A stretch of DNA of 23,340 nucleotides, taken from an uncultured Collinsella sp. GTDB taxonomy: Bacteria; Actinomycetota; Coriobacteriia; Coriobacteriales; Coriobacteriaceae. The DNA lies in contig CABQLM010000029.1 in the NCBI GenBank assembly GCA_902465105.1, positions 1 through 23,340 of the forward strand, written 5' to 3'. Below the pieces are notes generated by a model. That model was not told where the DNA came from. It saw only the letters and a program-made list of their open reading frames with translations, and made no database searches. This document shows, piece by piece, positions 14,965 through 22,750 of the stretch (position 1 is the first letter of the stretch; each line of letters opens with the position of its first letter). The translations under genes and the position numbers were made by a program.

Positions 14965-15049
14965 GTCCCCTCCCACGACATCGCACATTCGGCCGGCAAA
15001 CCCAGCCACGTGGTAGTTATTGTACGTTACCGGCGCACCCCCGTCTCAC

Positions 15050-15084
15050 AAAAAACGAGGGAAGGCACACGTCCTTCCCTCGTT
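15050..15084 (-). terminator. intrinsic terminator of aspS
   Basis: A perfect 12-bp stem (AACGAGGGAAGG at 15054-15065 with 15073-15084) has a 7-base loop and, on the leftward strand, a run of T complementary to 15050-15055. It lies 23 bases past the aspS stop. Confidence 0.9.
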
Positions 15085-15107
15085 ACAGGCAATATGTAGC
15101 CGCTTGC

Positions 15108-16895
15108 CTACATCAGGCGCAGGCTGACGTCCTTGAGCTGGGCGCCACTAACGGCACTCGGAGCACCCGACATGAGGTCGGAGCCGCTGGCCGTCTTGGG
15201 GAACGCCATGACGTCGCGGATGGAGTCGGAGCCGGCGAGCAGCATGCACACGCGGTCCAGGCCCAGAGCAAAACCGCCCATCGGGGGCGCACCAAACTTG
15301 AGCGCCTCCATGAGGAAGCCAAACTGCGACTCGGCGCGCTCCTCGGTAAAGCCCAGGAGCTTGAGCATGGACATCTGCATCTCGGCGTTGTGGATACGCA
15401 TACCGCCGCCGCCGGCCTCAAAGCCGTCCATGACAAAGTCGTAGGTGCAGGAACCGGCCGCCAGCGGGTCGGCCTCGATCTTGGCGATGTCGGTCTCGGT
15501 CGGCAGCGTGAAGGGCTGATGCTCGGCAGCGTAGGCCTTGCGGTCCTCATCCCAGTGGAACAGCGGGAAGTTGACGACCCACAGGAAGTCGTGGCCCTCG
15601 CGCTTGATCTCAAGTGCGTTGGCCATGTGGGAACGCATGCCGCCCAGAATCTCGTCAGAGAGCAGGCGCGGGCCGGCGGCGAACATCACAAGGTCGCCGG
15701 GCTCGACGTCCATGCGCTCGCGCAGAGCGGCCATCTCCTCGTCCGAGAAGAACTTGACGATGGGGCTGTTGATGGAGCCGTCCTCGCGAAAAGCGATCCA
15801 GGCCAGACCCTTGGCGCCAAACGTGGAGGCCACGCCGGCAAGCTTATCGATCTTGGCACGTGCCCAGGCACCGGCGCCCTTGGCGTTGATGGCCTTGACG
15901 ACAGAACCCTCCTCGTTCGCGGCAGTCGCAAAGACCTTGAACTTGGAGTTGGCAAAGATGTCGGTCAGGTCGACCAGGTGCATGCCATAGCGGGTATCGG
16001 GCTTGTCGGAGCCATAGGTGTCCATGGCCTCCCAGTAGTCCATGCGACGCAGCGGCGTGGGCATCTCGACACCCATGCGACCGAAGGCATCGGCCAGGAC
16101 CTCCTCGAGCGCGCTCATGACATCGTTCTGGTCCACGAAGGACATTTCGATATCGACCTGAGTGAACTCGGGCTGACGGTCGGCACGCAGGTCCTCGTCG
16201 CGGAAGCACTTGGCGACCTGGTAGTAGCGCTCAACGCCACCGACCATGAGCAGCTGCTTCAGAAGCTGCGGGGACTGCGGCAGGGCGTAGAAGTTACCCG
16301 GCTGGATGCGGCTGGGAACGATGAAGTCGCGGGCGCCCTCGGGCGTGGACTTGAACAGGGAGGGTGTCTCGACCTCCATGAACTCACGGTTGTGCAGCGC
16401 CTCGCGAATGGCAAAGGTAAAGTCGGAGCGCAGCTTGAGGTTGGCCATCATCTCGGGACGGCGGAGGTCCAGATAGCGATAGCGCAGGCGGGTGTCCTCG
16501 CTGGTCTCGATGCCGTCCTCGATCTGGAACGGCGGAGTGACGGACGTGTTGAGCACCTCGGCATGGTCGGTCAGGACCTCGATCTCGCCGGTCGCGAGCT
16601 TGACGTTGGTGGTCTCCTCGCCACGGGAACGCACAACGCCGTGGATCTTGATGGGCCACTCGGGACGCATGGTCTCGGCAATCTTAAAGGCGTCGCCGTC
16701 AGAGTGCTCGGGGTCGAAGGTGAGCTGCGTGATGCCCTCGCGATCGCGAAGGTCGCAGAAAATAAGGCCGCCGTGGTCGCGGCGACGGCTCACCCAACCG
16801 GTGAGGGTGACCTCTTCGCCCACGTTCTCGCGGCGAAGCTCGCCGCAAGTACGGGTGTGCATGGAATGCTCGTCGATGGGACGGGTCTGGCTCAT
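15108..16895 (-). CDS. aspS: aspartate-tRNA ligase
   Basis: A 595-residue bacterial-type class IIb synthetase that charges tRNA-Asp in the cytosol. Order of parts: N-terminal anticodon-binding OB fold (about 14-120), class II motif 1 around R-Y-R-Y-L-D-L-R, motif 2 with the F-R-D-E-D-L-R-A-D-R-Q-P-E-F loop, the bacterial GAD insertion (about 300-430), and motif 3 with G-L-D-R-V at the C-terminal side. The OB fold carries R-R-R-D-H-G-G. The His there matches the residue linked to relaxed tRNA-Asn recognition in non-discriminating enzymes such as that of Pseudomonas aeruginosa, so this enzyme may also charge tRNA-Asn, which would need GatCAB elsewhere. AAAGGAGG lies nine bases before the ATG. 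No T-box-like leader is visible upstream. Confidence 0.97.
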   Translation of the reverse strand: MSQTRPIDEHSMHTRTCGELRRENVGEEVTLTGWVSRRRDHGGLIFCDLRDREGITQLTFDPEHSDGDAFKIAETMRPEWPIKIHGVVRSRGEETTNVKLATGEIEVLTDHAEVLNTSVTPPFQIEDGIETSEDTRLRYRYLDLRRPEMMANLKLRSDFTFAIREALHNREFMEVETPSLFKSTPEGARDFIVPSRIQPGNFYALPQSPQLLKQLLMVGGVERYYQVAKCFRDEDLRADRQPEFTQVDIEMSFVDQNDVMSALEEVLADAFGRMGVEMPTPLRRMDYWEAMDTYGSDKPDTRYGMHLVDLTDIFANSKFKVFATAANEEGSVVKAINAKGAGAWARAKIDKLAGVASTFGAKGLAWIAFREDGSINSPIVKFFSDEEMAALRERMDVEPGDLVMFAAGPRLLSDEILGGMRSHMANALEIKREGHDFLWVVNFPLFHWDEDRKAYAAEHQPFTLPTETDIAKIEADPLAAGSCTYDFVMDGFEAGGGGMRIHNAEMQMSMLKLLGFTEERAESQFGFLMEALKFGAPPMGGFALGLDRVCMLLAGSDSIRDVMAFPKTASGSDLMSGAPSAVSGAQLKDVSLRLM

Positions 16896-17151
16896 ACCAG
16901 TGATCCTCCTTTATGGATCTGTGCTGCCCCGTGTCGTTCCGGGCGGCGTCGTACAGATTTGCCCAGCCTGCGTAAACCGCGCAGCCAGACATGGCGTTCT
17001 ATCTTATCGCACCCGCGTCGATGTGCCGCGAAAAAGTAGCTCTTGCCCAAAGACTTGACGGAGACGAAACAATTGACGCACCGCGGTCGTCGCTAAGGCG
17101 CGCTCCGTGCGACAATGTGCCCCAATACAACTGCACTCGGAAAGGCCCGCC

Positions 17152-17787
17152 ATGACTGCACGCCTCATCGTTATGGATATCGACTCCACGCTCATCAACC
17201 AGGAAGTCATCGACCTGTTGGGCGAGGAAGCCGGCGTGGGCGAGCAAGTTGCACGGATCACCGAACGCGCCATGCGCGGCGAGCTTGACTTTAAGCAGGC
17301 GCTCGAGGAGCGCGTGGGGCTGCTTGCCGGCTTGGACGAGAGCGTGTTCGAGCGCACCTTTGCGCGCGTGACGTTTACCCCCGGCGCGCTGGAGCTTGTG
17401 CGCTCGGCGCACAGCAAGGGCTGGAAGGTCGGCGTGGTAAGCGGTGGCTTCCACGAGGTCGCCGACAAGATCGTAGCCGCCGCGGGCATCGATTTTTGCC
17501 TGGCCAACCGCCTGGAAGTCGTGGACGGCAAGCTCACCGGTAAGCTGGCGGCAGACATCGTGACCAAGGAGTCCAAGCTCATCCAGCTGCTGGACTGGGC
17601 GGTTGAGTGCGGTGTCGATATGGCCCACACCGTCGCGATCGGCGACGGCGCCAACGATATCCCCATGATTCAGGCCGCGGGCACGGGCATCGCGTTTTGC
17701 GCCAAGCCCAAGACGCGCGAGGCCGCCCCGTTTGCCATCGACGAGCGCAACCTGATGCTCGCCATGGACATCATCCTGCGCGACTAG
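17152..17787 (+). CDS. serB: phosphoserine phosphatase (HAD superfamily)
   Basis: A 211-residue HAD-type phosphatase, the length of single-domain SerB proteins. The nucleophile motif D-I-D-S-T starts at residue 9 (Asp9, Asp11). Motif 2 is V-V-S-G-G-F, the Lys of motif 3 lies in V-T-K-E-S-K, and motif 4 is G-D-G-A-N-D-I-P-M. The G-G-F and G-A-N-D-I-P-M forms are specific to SerB, which releases serine from phosphoserine in the last step of serine synthesis. The ATG at 17152 has GAAAGG at a good distance; an in-frame GTG at 17107 would add 15 unmatched residues. It diverges from aspS across a 256-base gap that holds no other gene or clear RNA fold. No strong terminator separates it from larB. 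Confidence 0.9.
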   Translation: MTARLIVMDIDSTLINQEVIDLLGEEAGVGEQVARITERAMRGELDFKQALEERVGLLAGLDESVFERTFARVTFTPGALELVRSAHSKGWKVGVVSGGFHEVADKIVAAAGIDFCLANRLEVVDGKLTGKLAADIVTKESKLIQLLDWAVECGVDMAHTVAIGDGANDIPMIQAAGTGIAFCAKPKTREAAPFAIDERNLMLAMDIILRD

Positions 17788-17830
17788 TCGATCCGTCTAA
17801 CAACAGAATCAATTCCTCTATATCTAGTTG

Positions 17831-17856
17831 CCGAACAATTTTGTCTTAGTGTTCGG
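17831..17856. promoter_or_regulatory. candidate operator upstream of larB
   Basis: CCGAACA (17831-17837), 12 bases, then TGTTCGG (17850-17856), an exact 7-base inverted repeat 48 bases upstream of larB. The AT-rich centre suits a promoter. It may be bound by the TetR-type protein encoded at 19617-20156 or by another regulator. No second copy was seen near larA. Confidence 0.4.
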
Positions 17857-17903
17857 AAACTTGCCCTTGAGTGCTAGACTTTGCACCGTCGAAGGGAACA
17901 TAT

Positions 17904-18686
17904 ATGGATAAGCGAGATCTTGAGCAATTGCTGAGCGATGTTGCCGACGGAGCAGTCGCCCCGGCAGTCGCCCTCACGCGCATCCAGACGGCGCCGACCG
18001 CCGATCTGGGTTTTGCGCAGCTCGATCTTTCGCGCGGGGTGCGCCAGGGAGCCGGCGAGGTTGTCTACGGCGCCGGTAAAACCGCCGAGCAGATTGCCGC
18101 CATTATCAAAACGCTGCGCGATGCCGGCCAGGAGCACATCCTGGTCACGCGCCTGGACGTCGAAAAGGCAGCCCGCACCTCGGAGCTCCTTGGCAACGAA
18201 ATCGACCTGGGATATGCCCCGGACGCACAGCTCGCCCTCGTGGGCGGTAAGCCCTCCCCTACCGGCAACGGACGCATCGTCGTCGCCTGCGCCGGCACGA
18301 GCGACTTACCCGTCGCCGAGGAAGCCGCGTTGACAGCCGAGTTCTATGGCAACGAGGTCGACCGCCTCTACGACGTAGGTGTCGCCGGCCTGCACCGCTT
18401 GCTCGCTCATGCCGAGGAACTTGCCCAGGCGCAGGTGGTCATCGCCATCGCCGGCATGGAGGGCGCGCTGGCGAGCGTTATCGGCGGTCTGGTGAGCTGT
18501 CCGGTCATCGCCGTTCCCACCAGCGTGGGCTACGGCGCAAGTTTTGGTGGCGTAGCCGCGCTGCTCGCTATGCTCAACTCCTGCGCCAGCGGCGTTTCGG
18601 TCGTCAATATCGACAACGGCTTTGGTGCCGCCTACCAGGCAAGTCTTATCAATCATTTGAGCGCCGGCACAACCCGCGCCCGTTAA
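17904..18686 (+). CDS. larB: nickel pincer cofactor biosynthesis protein LarB
   Basis: A 260-residue LarB. The enzyme carboxylates the pyridinium ring of nicotinic acid adenine dinucleotide and splits off AMP, the first step to the nickel-pincer cofactor of lactate racemase. The N-terminal part carries L-D-L-S-R-G-V-R-Q-G and E-V-V-Y-G-A-G-K-T, typical of LarB. The C-terminal PurE-like domain has A-C-A-G-T-S-D-L-P-V-A-E-E-A, I-A-G-M-E-G-A-L, P-T-S-V-G-Y-G and N-S-C-A-S-G with V-N-I-D-N-G-F-G-A. The Cys in N-S-C-A is probably the residue that forms a covalent bond with the substrate in the characterised enzyme. The ATG at 17904 follows AAGGGA at about six bases; 11 upstream in-frame codons are ignored. 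larC starts 10 bases after its stop. Confidence 0.95.
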   Translation: MDKRDLEQLLSDVADGAVAPAVALTRIQTAPTADLGFAQLDLSRGVRQGAGEVVYGAGKTAEQIAAIIKTLRDAGQEHILVTRLDVEKAARTSELLGNEIDLGYAPDAQLALVGGKPSPTGNGRIVVACAGTSDLPVAEEAALTAEFYGNEVDRLYDVGVAGLHRLLAHAEELAQAQVVIAIAGMEGALASVIGGLVSCPVIAVPTSVGYGASFGGVAALLAMLNSCASGVSVVNIDNGFGAAYQASLINHLSAGTTRAR

Positions 18687-18696
18687 GGAGCATTCC

Positions 18697-19614
18697 ATGT
18701 CCAACCATCAGCACACGCTTATCATCGACGGCACCTCGGGCATCAGCGGCGATATGACCGTCGCGGCCCTGCTCGACCTGGGCGCCAGCGAGGAGCGCCT
18801 GCGCGAACAGCTCGCCACGCTGCCGGTCGACGGCTTTACGATCGCCGTGACGCGCGTAAACAAGCATGGCATCGACGCCTGCGACTTCGACGTCCAGCTT
18901 GCAGAGGAGCTCGAGAACCACGATCACGATATGGCCTGGCTCTACGGCAACGAAGAAGCTGCCGAGCACACGCACGAGCATGAGCACCACCATCATGATC
19001 ATGGCGAGCACGAACACGAGCACTGCCACGAGCATGAGCACGAGGCCCACGGCCATGACCACGAGGGCCATCATCACGCCCACCACCATCACCATCGTTC
19101 TTTGGCGGAAGTCACCGTCATCATCGATGGCTCGCAGCTAAGCGATGGCGCCAAACGTCGCGCCCTCGCCATCTTTAACGCGCTCGCCGCCGCCGAGGCC
19201 AAGGCACACGGCAAAACGCCCGAGACCGTCATGTTCCACGAGGTGGGCGCCGTCGACTCCATCGTCGACGTCTGCTCTGTCGCCATCTGCCTCGACGACC
19301 TGGGTATTGAGGACATCATGGTCGAGTCGCTCTCCGAGGGCCACGGAACCATCCGCTGCGCCCACGGCCTCATGCCCATTCCCGTCCCCGCTGTCGTCAA
19401 CCTGTGCCAGGCGGGCAATATCGCCCTCATGCCTGCACCAGTCGCTGGCGAGCTCGTGACGCCCACGGGCGCCGCCATCGTCGCCGCGCTGCGCACGTCC
19501 GACCAACTGCCCTCACGCTACCGCATCGAAGCCGTCGGCTACGGCGCCGGCAAGCGCCCCTACGAGGGTTGCTCCGGTACGCTCCGCTGCCTGCTCGTTC
19601 ACGCGGACGCATAG
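18697..19614 (+). CDS. larC: nickel insertion protein LarC, N-terminal (LarC1) part only
   Basis: A 305-residue protein matching the N-terminal domain of LarC, the CTP-dependent nickel insertase that metallates the pincer cofactor. The start has the family G-T-S-G-I-S-G-D-M motif (12-20), and later come H-E-V-G-A-V-D-S-I-V-D, G-T-I-R-C-A-H-G, P-V-P-A-V, G-E-L-V-T-P-T-G-A-A and G-Y-G-A-G-K-R. Residues 91-133 hold 25 His among 43 residues, a probable nickel store. Complete LarC proteins run to about 400-430 residues, with a C-terminal LarC2 domain that binds CTP and starts near a N-I-D-D-M-T motif; this one stops before it. In Lactobacillus plantarum the two halves are joined by ribosomal frameshift, but no LarC2-like frame exists downstream here. 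AAGGAG lies six bases before the ATG. Confidence 0.9.
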   Translation: MSNHQHTLIIDGTSGISGDMTVAALLDLGASEERLREQLATLPVDGFTIAVTRVNKHGIDACDFDVQLAEELENHDHDMAWLYGNEEAAEHTHEHEHHHHDHGEHEHEHCHEHEHEAHGHDHEGHHHAHHHHHRSLAEVTVIIDGSQLSDGAKRRALAIFNALAAAEAKAHGKTPETVMFHEVGAVDSIVDVCSVAICLDDLGIEDIMVESLSEGHGTIRCAHGLMPIPVPAVVNLCQAGNIALMPAPVAGELVTPTGAAIVAALRTSDQLPSRYRIEAVGYGAGKRPYEGCSGTLRCLLVHADA

Positions 19615-19616
19615 CC

Positions 19617-20156
19617 ATGGATGCCCGCAAAGAAAAAAGCCGCGCTGCCATCGTTGCGGCGTTCTCCGAGCTGCTGCGCGAGGAAGATTACGGTAAGATC
19701 ACCGTCGGCGACATCATCGCTCGCGCCCATGTGGGTCGGGCCACGTTCTATGGCCTCTTCAAAAGCAAAGATGACCTACTCGCTGAGCTCGTGAGCGATA
19801 TCTGCACCCACGCCCTCGACGATGATGGCACACCGCTCGACGACCCACTCGTGCAGGTCGAGCATATTCTCAACAATCTATGGGAACGTCGCCAGGGCGT
19901 ACGGGCCCTCGTAGCCGGCGCCGGCTCACGCGTCTTCGCCGACTGTCTCCGCAAGACCATCATGTCGCGCGCAGCCGAAACAGTCCCCGTCGACCCCGCA
20001 GGCCCCGCCGGCACCATGGACCGCAGTTTCTTACTACACCACATAGCCTCAAGCTTCGTAGCCACCGTCCAGTGGTGGGCCTGGCACAACTTCCAAGCCC
20101 CAAAAGAGGACGTAGCCAAAGACTACCTCTCAGCCATAAAACCCCTCTTCAACTAA
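19617..20156 (+). CDS. TetR/AcrR-family transcriptional regulator
   Basis: A 179-residue TetR-type protein. The N-terminal helix-turn-helix (about residues 8-52) reads S-R-A-A-I-V-A-A-F, K-I-T-V-G-D-I-I, A-H-V-G-R-A-T-F-Y and F-K-S-K-D-D-L-L, very typical of the family. The C-terminal ligand domain has no recognisable specificity. The ATG lies two bases after the larC stop, so it is co-transcribed and probably translationally coupled with larBC. It is therefore a candidate regulator of the lar genes, in place of the Crp/Fnr-type LarR known from Lactobacillus plantarum. Its effector could be lactate or something unrelated. The frame is open further upstream, but that stretch is a shadow of larC. 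Confidence 0.85.
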   Translation: MDARKEKSRAAIVAAFSELLREEDYGKITVGDIIARAHVGRATFYGLFKSKDDLLAELVSDICTHALDDDGTPLDDPLVQVEHILNNLWERRQGVRALVAGAGSRVFADCLRKTIMSRAAETVPVDPAGPAGTMDRSFLLHHIASSFVATVQWWAWHNFQAPKEDVAKDYLSAIKPLFN

Positions 20157-20166
20157 GTAAGAACCT

Positions 20167-20212
20167 CATCCCAAAGCATCGCCCCAACCCAGGCCGCCAC
20201 GCATCCCAAAGC
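20167..20212 (+). repeat. short direct repeat downstream of the tetR gene
   Basis: CATCCCAAAGC occurs at 20167-20177 and again at 20202-20212, 35 bases apart. The stretch 20157-20312 is strongly C-rich and G-poor on this strand but shows no gene. Significance unknown. Confidence 0.35.
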
Positions 20213-20312
20213 GTCACTCGCACTTCAACGCCCCTACCAGCAACAAGCCCCTCCCATCCAAATTCAGATATATATGTTGGGTTGCTTGCTCGAGCGCAGC
20301 AAAGACCCTGCA

Positions 20313-20437
20313 GCTGTCCGCATGGGGTAACTTCCCAGCGCATTCCGCAGGACGCAAAAAGGCTCGCCGCACGAAGTGCGCAGCGAGCCTTTTTGCATGT
20401 CCGAGGACGCGCTGGGAAGTTACCCCATGCGGACAGC
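20313..20437. terminator. 125-base near-perfect palindrome between converging lar genes
   Basis: Outer arms of 29 bases (20313-20341 and 20409-20437) are exact inverse complements. Inside them GCAAAAAGGCTCGC (20354-20367) pairs exactly with 20383-20396, and at the centre CGCAC-GAA-GTGCG (20368-20380) closes the hairpin. Only about 12 bases on each side, between the arms, are unpaired or imperfect. TTTTT after GCGAGCC on either strand makes the inner part a bidirectional terminator for tetR and larD. The outer 29-base arms go far beyond what termination needs. Part of it (TCCGCAGGACGCA) recurs at 23153. Confidence 0.9.
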
Positions 20438-20458
20438 GGACAACTATGTAGCCTTGGA

Positions 20459-21190
20459 CTAGAACATGCCCAAGAAACCGTGCACAAACAGTGCGGCCAG
20501 AACGGCACCGACAAACGGAGCGATGCCAGGAACGAGCAGGCCGTACTTCCAGTTGTTGTCAGCCTTGTTCTTAATCGGCAGCACCTGATAGGCCATGCGA
20601 GGACCAAGGTCACGGGCCTGGTTCATGGCGAAGCCGGTGATGCCGCCCATGCCCATGCCAACGGCCCAAACGATCAGACCGACGCAGATGGCGAGCATCA
20701 GGACGTTCTCGCCAGCACGGTTAGCGGCAGCAAGGATGGCGCTGATGAACACAAAGGTGCAGATGGCCTCACAGAAGAAGTTACGGGCGTAGTTCGTACC
20801 CTCGGTGGTGGGGTTGGTCGAGAAGATGTTGCGCTGGGCAATGGGGTCGACGACGCCATCGGAAGCCTTGAACTCATCGGCATACATCAACCACGCGATC
20901 ACGGCGCCCGCAAAGCCGCCGAGCATATCGGCAATCATGAAGGGAATGCAGCTGCTCCACGGCACCAGGCCTACGATGCACTGGGCAAGCACCATGGCGG
21001 GGTTCATGCACACGGCGCCGCCAAAGATAAACAGAGCGACCGAGATGCCAAAAGACCAGGTGGTGATGGCAAACATGTGGCCGGAGCCCTGATACTTGGT
21101 GCCCTTAAGCACGGTATCGCAGTGTACGCCCACGCCAAAGATGATCATGAGGGCCGTTGCGCCGAATTCGCAGAGGAGTTTGGTAAGCAT
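20459..21190 (-). CDS. larD: MIP-family channel, lactic acid transporter LarD / glycerol facilitator type
   Basis: A 243-residue membrane channel of the aquaporin/aquaglyceroporin family with six membrane helices and two half-helix loops. The first loop has N-P-A at 63-65 (G-A-V-C-M-N-P-A). The second has N-Q-A-R-D at 190-194 (G-F-A-M-N-Q-A-R-D-L-G-P-R), so the usual Pro is Gln. The R-D-L-G-P-R tail is typical of glycerol-type channels. Next to larA such a protein is called LarD and moves lactic acid across the membrane; glycerol transport is an alternative. It starts 49 bases after the larA stop on the same strand, with a weak AAGG before the ATG, so it is in an operon with larA. The 125-base palindrome lies 21 bases past its stop. 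Confidence 0.85.
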   Translation of the reverse strand: MLTKLLCEFGATALMIIFGVGVHCDTVLKGTKYQGSGHMFAITTWSFGISVALFIFGGAVCMNPAMVLAQCIVGLVPWSSCIPFMIADMLGGFAGAVIAWLMYADEFKASDGVVDPIAQRNIFSTNPTTEGTNYARNFFCEAICTFVFISAILAAANRAGENVLMLAICVGLIVWAVGMGMGGITGFAMNQARDLGPRMAYQVLPIKNKADNNWKYGLLVPGIAPFVGAVLAALFVHGFLGMF

Positions 21191-21239
21191 AAAACCTTAT
21201 CTTTCTTGTCGGTTATAAACGATTCGTTTGGGCCGTGCA

Positions 21240-22517
21240 CTAGTGCTGCGCGACGACAACGCCCAGACCATCGGGAATGACGGCAACCTTGGCATCGGCA
21301 CCCTTCATCTCAAAGGCGAGCTTGAGCGCCTCCTCGATAGTGTTGACCGGCGTCATGTGCATATCCTTGAGCATCTGGTGATCGCACAGGTCGGTGACCA
21401 TAATCACAGGGTGATGCGCCAGGATGCGGGCGAAAATCTGGCTCGTCCACTGGTCGGGCAGGGTCTCGTCCTTAGGACGGTCGATGCAGGCGCGCTCAAA
21501 CTCCGCCGGATCGTTGTCGGCGATGTTGTGATAGAAGCCTTCGCCACCGTGACCGTCGGCGCAACCAGCGACATCAATAATCACACCGCCCTCGGGAAGC
21601 GTGGCCTCGGCAGCGCACATGCCCTTCACGGCTTGGTAGATGTTCTGGTCGAGCGGGTAGCCGCCGTTGGTGGTGATGGCGATCTCGCACTCGACGGGCT
21701 CAACGCCGGCAAGGCTCTTCACGAACTCGCAGCCAGCCTCGTGCGCCTTGTGAATGTCGCCGGCAAAGGAGCCGATGACCTCGTGCTTGCCGTTGAGCAC
21801 CACGTTGAGCACGAAGGCAAGGTGAGCCATCTCGGCGGCGGCAAACATATCCTCGCTCACGTGGTTGTGGCACAGGTTGCCGGCACGCGAATGGGAATCG
21901 TTCACAAACTGACCGTTGTGGTTGTACATGATGGTCTTGTAGCTGGCGACACCAGGCAGGACGGACTTGCGGCTACCAGAGAAACCGGCAAAGAAATGCG
22001 GCTCAATGAAGCCCTCGGCAAGCAGCAGATCGCAATCGGCGGCAATCTTGTTGATGATGCACTCGCCACCAGAAGGCAGGGTGCCGATCTTTTTCATCAT
22101 GCTGTCGTCAGTCGCGACGTGCATAACGATTTCCTCGTTGGCAACAATCTCCTCGCCATACTTGTTGACGAGTTCCTCGTGCGTCGACGGACGGTGCATA
22201 CCCGTAGCAACCAAAATACGCACGCGAGCCTCGGGCGCAGCAGAATGGATGTGATGCAGCAGAATAGGCATCGTCACACGCGAGGGAACGGGACGCGTAT
22301 GATCGGAGCTAATGATGACAATATCCTTCTTGCCAGCACAAAGCTCCTCGAGCGACGGCGAGCCATAAGGGTTGGCAAGCGACTCCTCTACCAGCTCTTC
22401 CTGCGATTTCGTGGTCTTAAACTCGTTTTGATGACCTTCCATCACACCAGCGAAGTTCTTATCCTCAAGCTCTAGATGCAACGTCTTGTGGTCAAACGGT
22501 AGTTCACATTCAAACAA
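21240..22517 (-). CDS. larA: nickel-dependent lactate racemase LarA
   Basis: A 425-residue lactate racemase, against 424 in Lactobacillus plantarum. It interconverts L- and D-lactate by hydride transfer to a nickel-pincer nucleotide attached to Lys. Counting from the TTG at 22517, the active-site residues fall at exactly the known numbers: Asp72 and Arg75 in S-S-D-H-T-R-P-V-P, His108 in T-G-M-H-R-P-S-T-H-E, His174 in I-E-P-H-F-F, Lys184 in G-S-R-K-S-V-L-P-G, and His200. The Y-P-L-D-Q-N-I-Y-Q-A-V-K-G-M segment is also present. This agreement and a GAGGG nine bases upstream support the rare TTG start; the open frame extends to 22754 but that part has no family match. It precedes larD. Enzymes of this family may act on other 2-hydroxy acids, but similarity to true LarA is high throughout. 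Confidence 0.95.
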   Translation of the reverse strand: MFECELPFDHKTLHLELEDKNFAGVMEGHQNEFKTTKSQEELVEESLANPYGSPSLEELCAGKKDIVIISSDHTRPVPSRVTMPILLHHIHSAAPEARVRILVATGMHRPSTHEELVNKYGEEIVANEEIVMHVATDDSMMKKIGTLPSGGECIINKIAADCDLLLAEGFIEPHFFAGFSGSRKSVLPGVASYKTIMYNHNGQFVNDSHSRAGNLCHNHVSEDMFAAAEMAHLAFVLNVVLNGKHEVIGSFAGDIHKAHEAGCEFVKSLAGVEPVECEIAITTNGGYPLDQNIYQAVKGMCAAEATLPEGGVIIDVAGCADGHGGEGFYHNIADNDPAEFERACIDRPKDETLPDQWTSQIFARILAHHPVIMVTDLCDHQMLKDMHMTPVNTIEEALKLAFEMKGADAKVAVIPDGLGVVVAQH

Positions 22518-22637
22518 TGACGAGCGCCCTCTTCCTTTCAACTGACACACTAGATAAACCGTTGGAAGGATACGCCGCTCACCGAAAAACACCACCGTCC
22601 ACCGACTCATTAACACAACGTTCATATTTGCCCCATA

Positions 22638-22673
22638 ACAAAACGGCCGCGATCCCAAACGGGACCGCAACCG
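22638..22673 (-). terminator. terminator-like hairpin in the larA leader
   Basis: On the leftward strand an interrupted stem (CGG, GCG, TCCC with GGGA, CGC, CCG; 22644-22673, loop of 4) is followed by TTTTGTT. It lies about 120 bases upstream of larA. It may end a leftward transcript from beyond the window, or act as an attenuator if the larA promoter is further upstream. Confidence 0.45.
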
Positions 22674-22750
22674 CCTGTAAAAGACACAATAGACAGGATG
22701 ACTTACGCAGCGCCGAGGCAAACATCTACCCCGAGATGTACGCACGTAAG

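Noticed and set aside
16896..17151. T-box or other riboswitch before aspS
   Set aside because: No T-box core sequence, specifier stem or terminator/antiterminator pair could be found in the gap; only a good Shine-Dalgarno for aspS.
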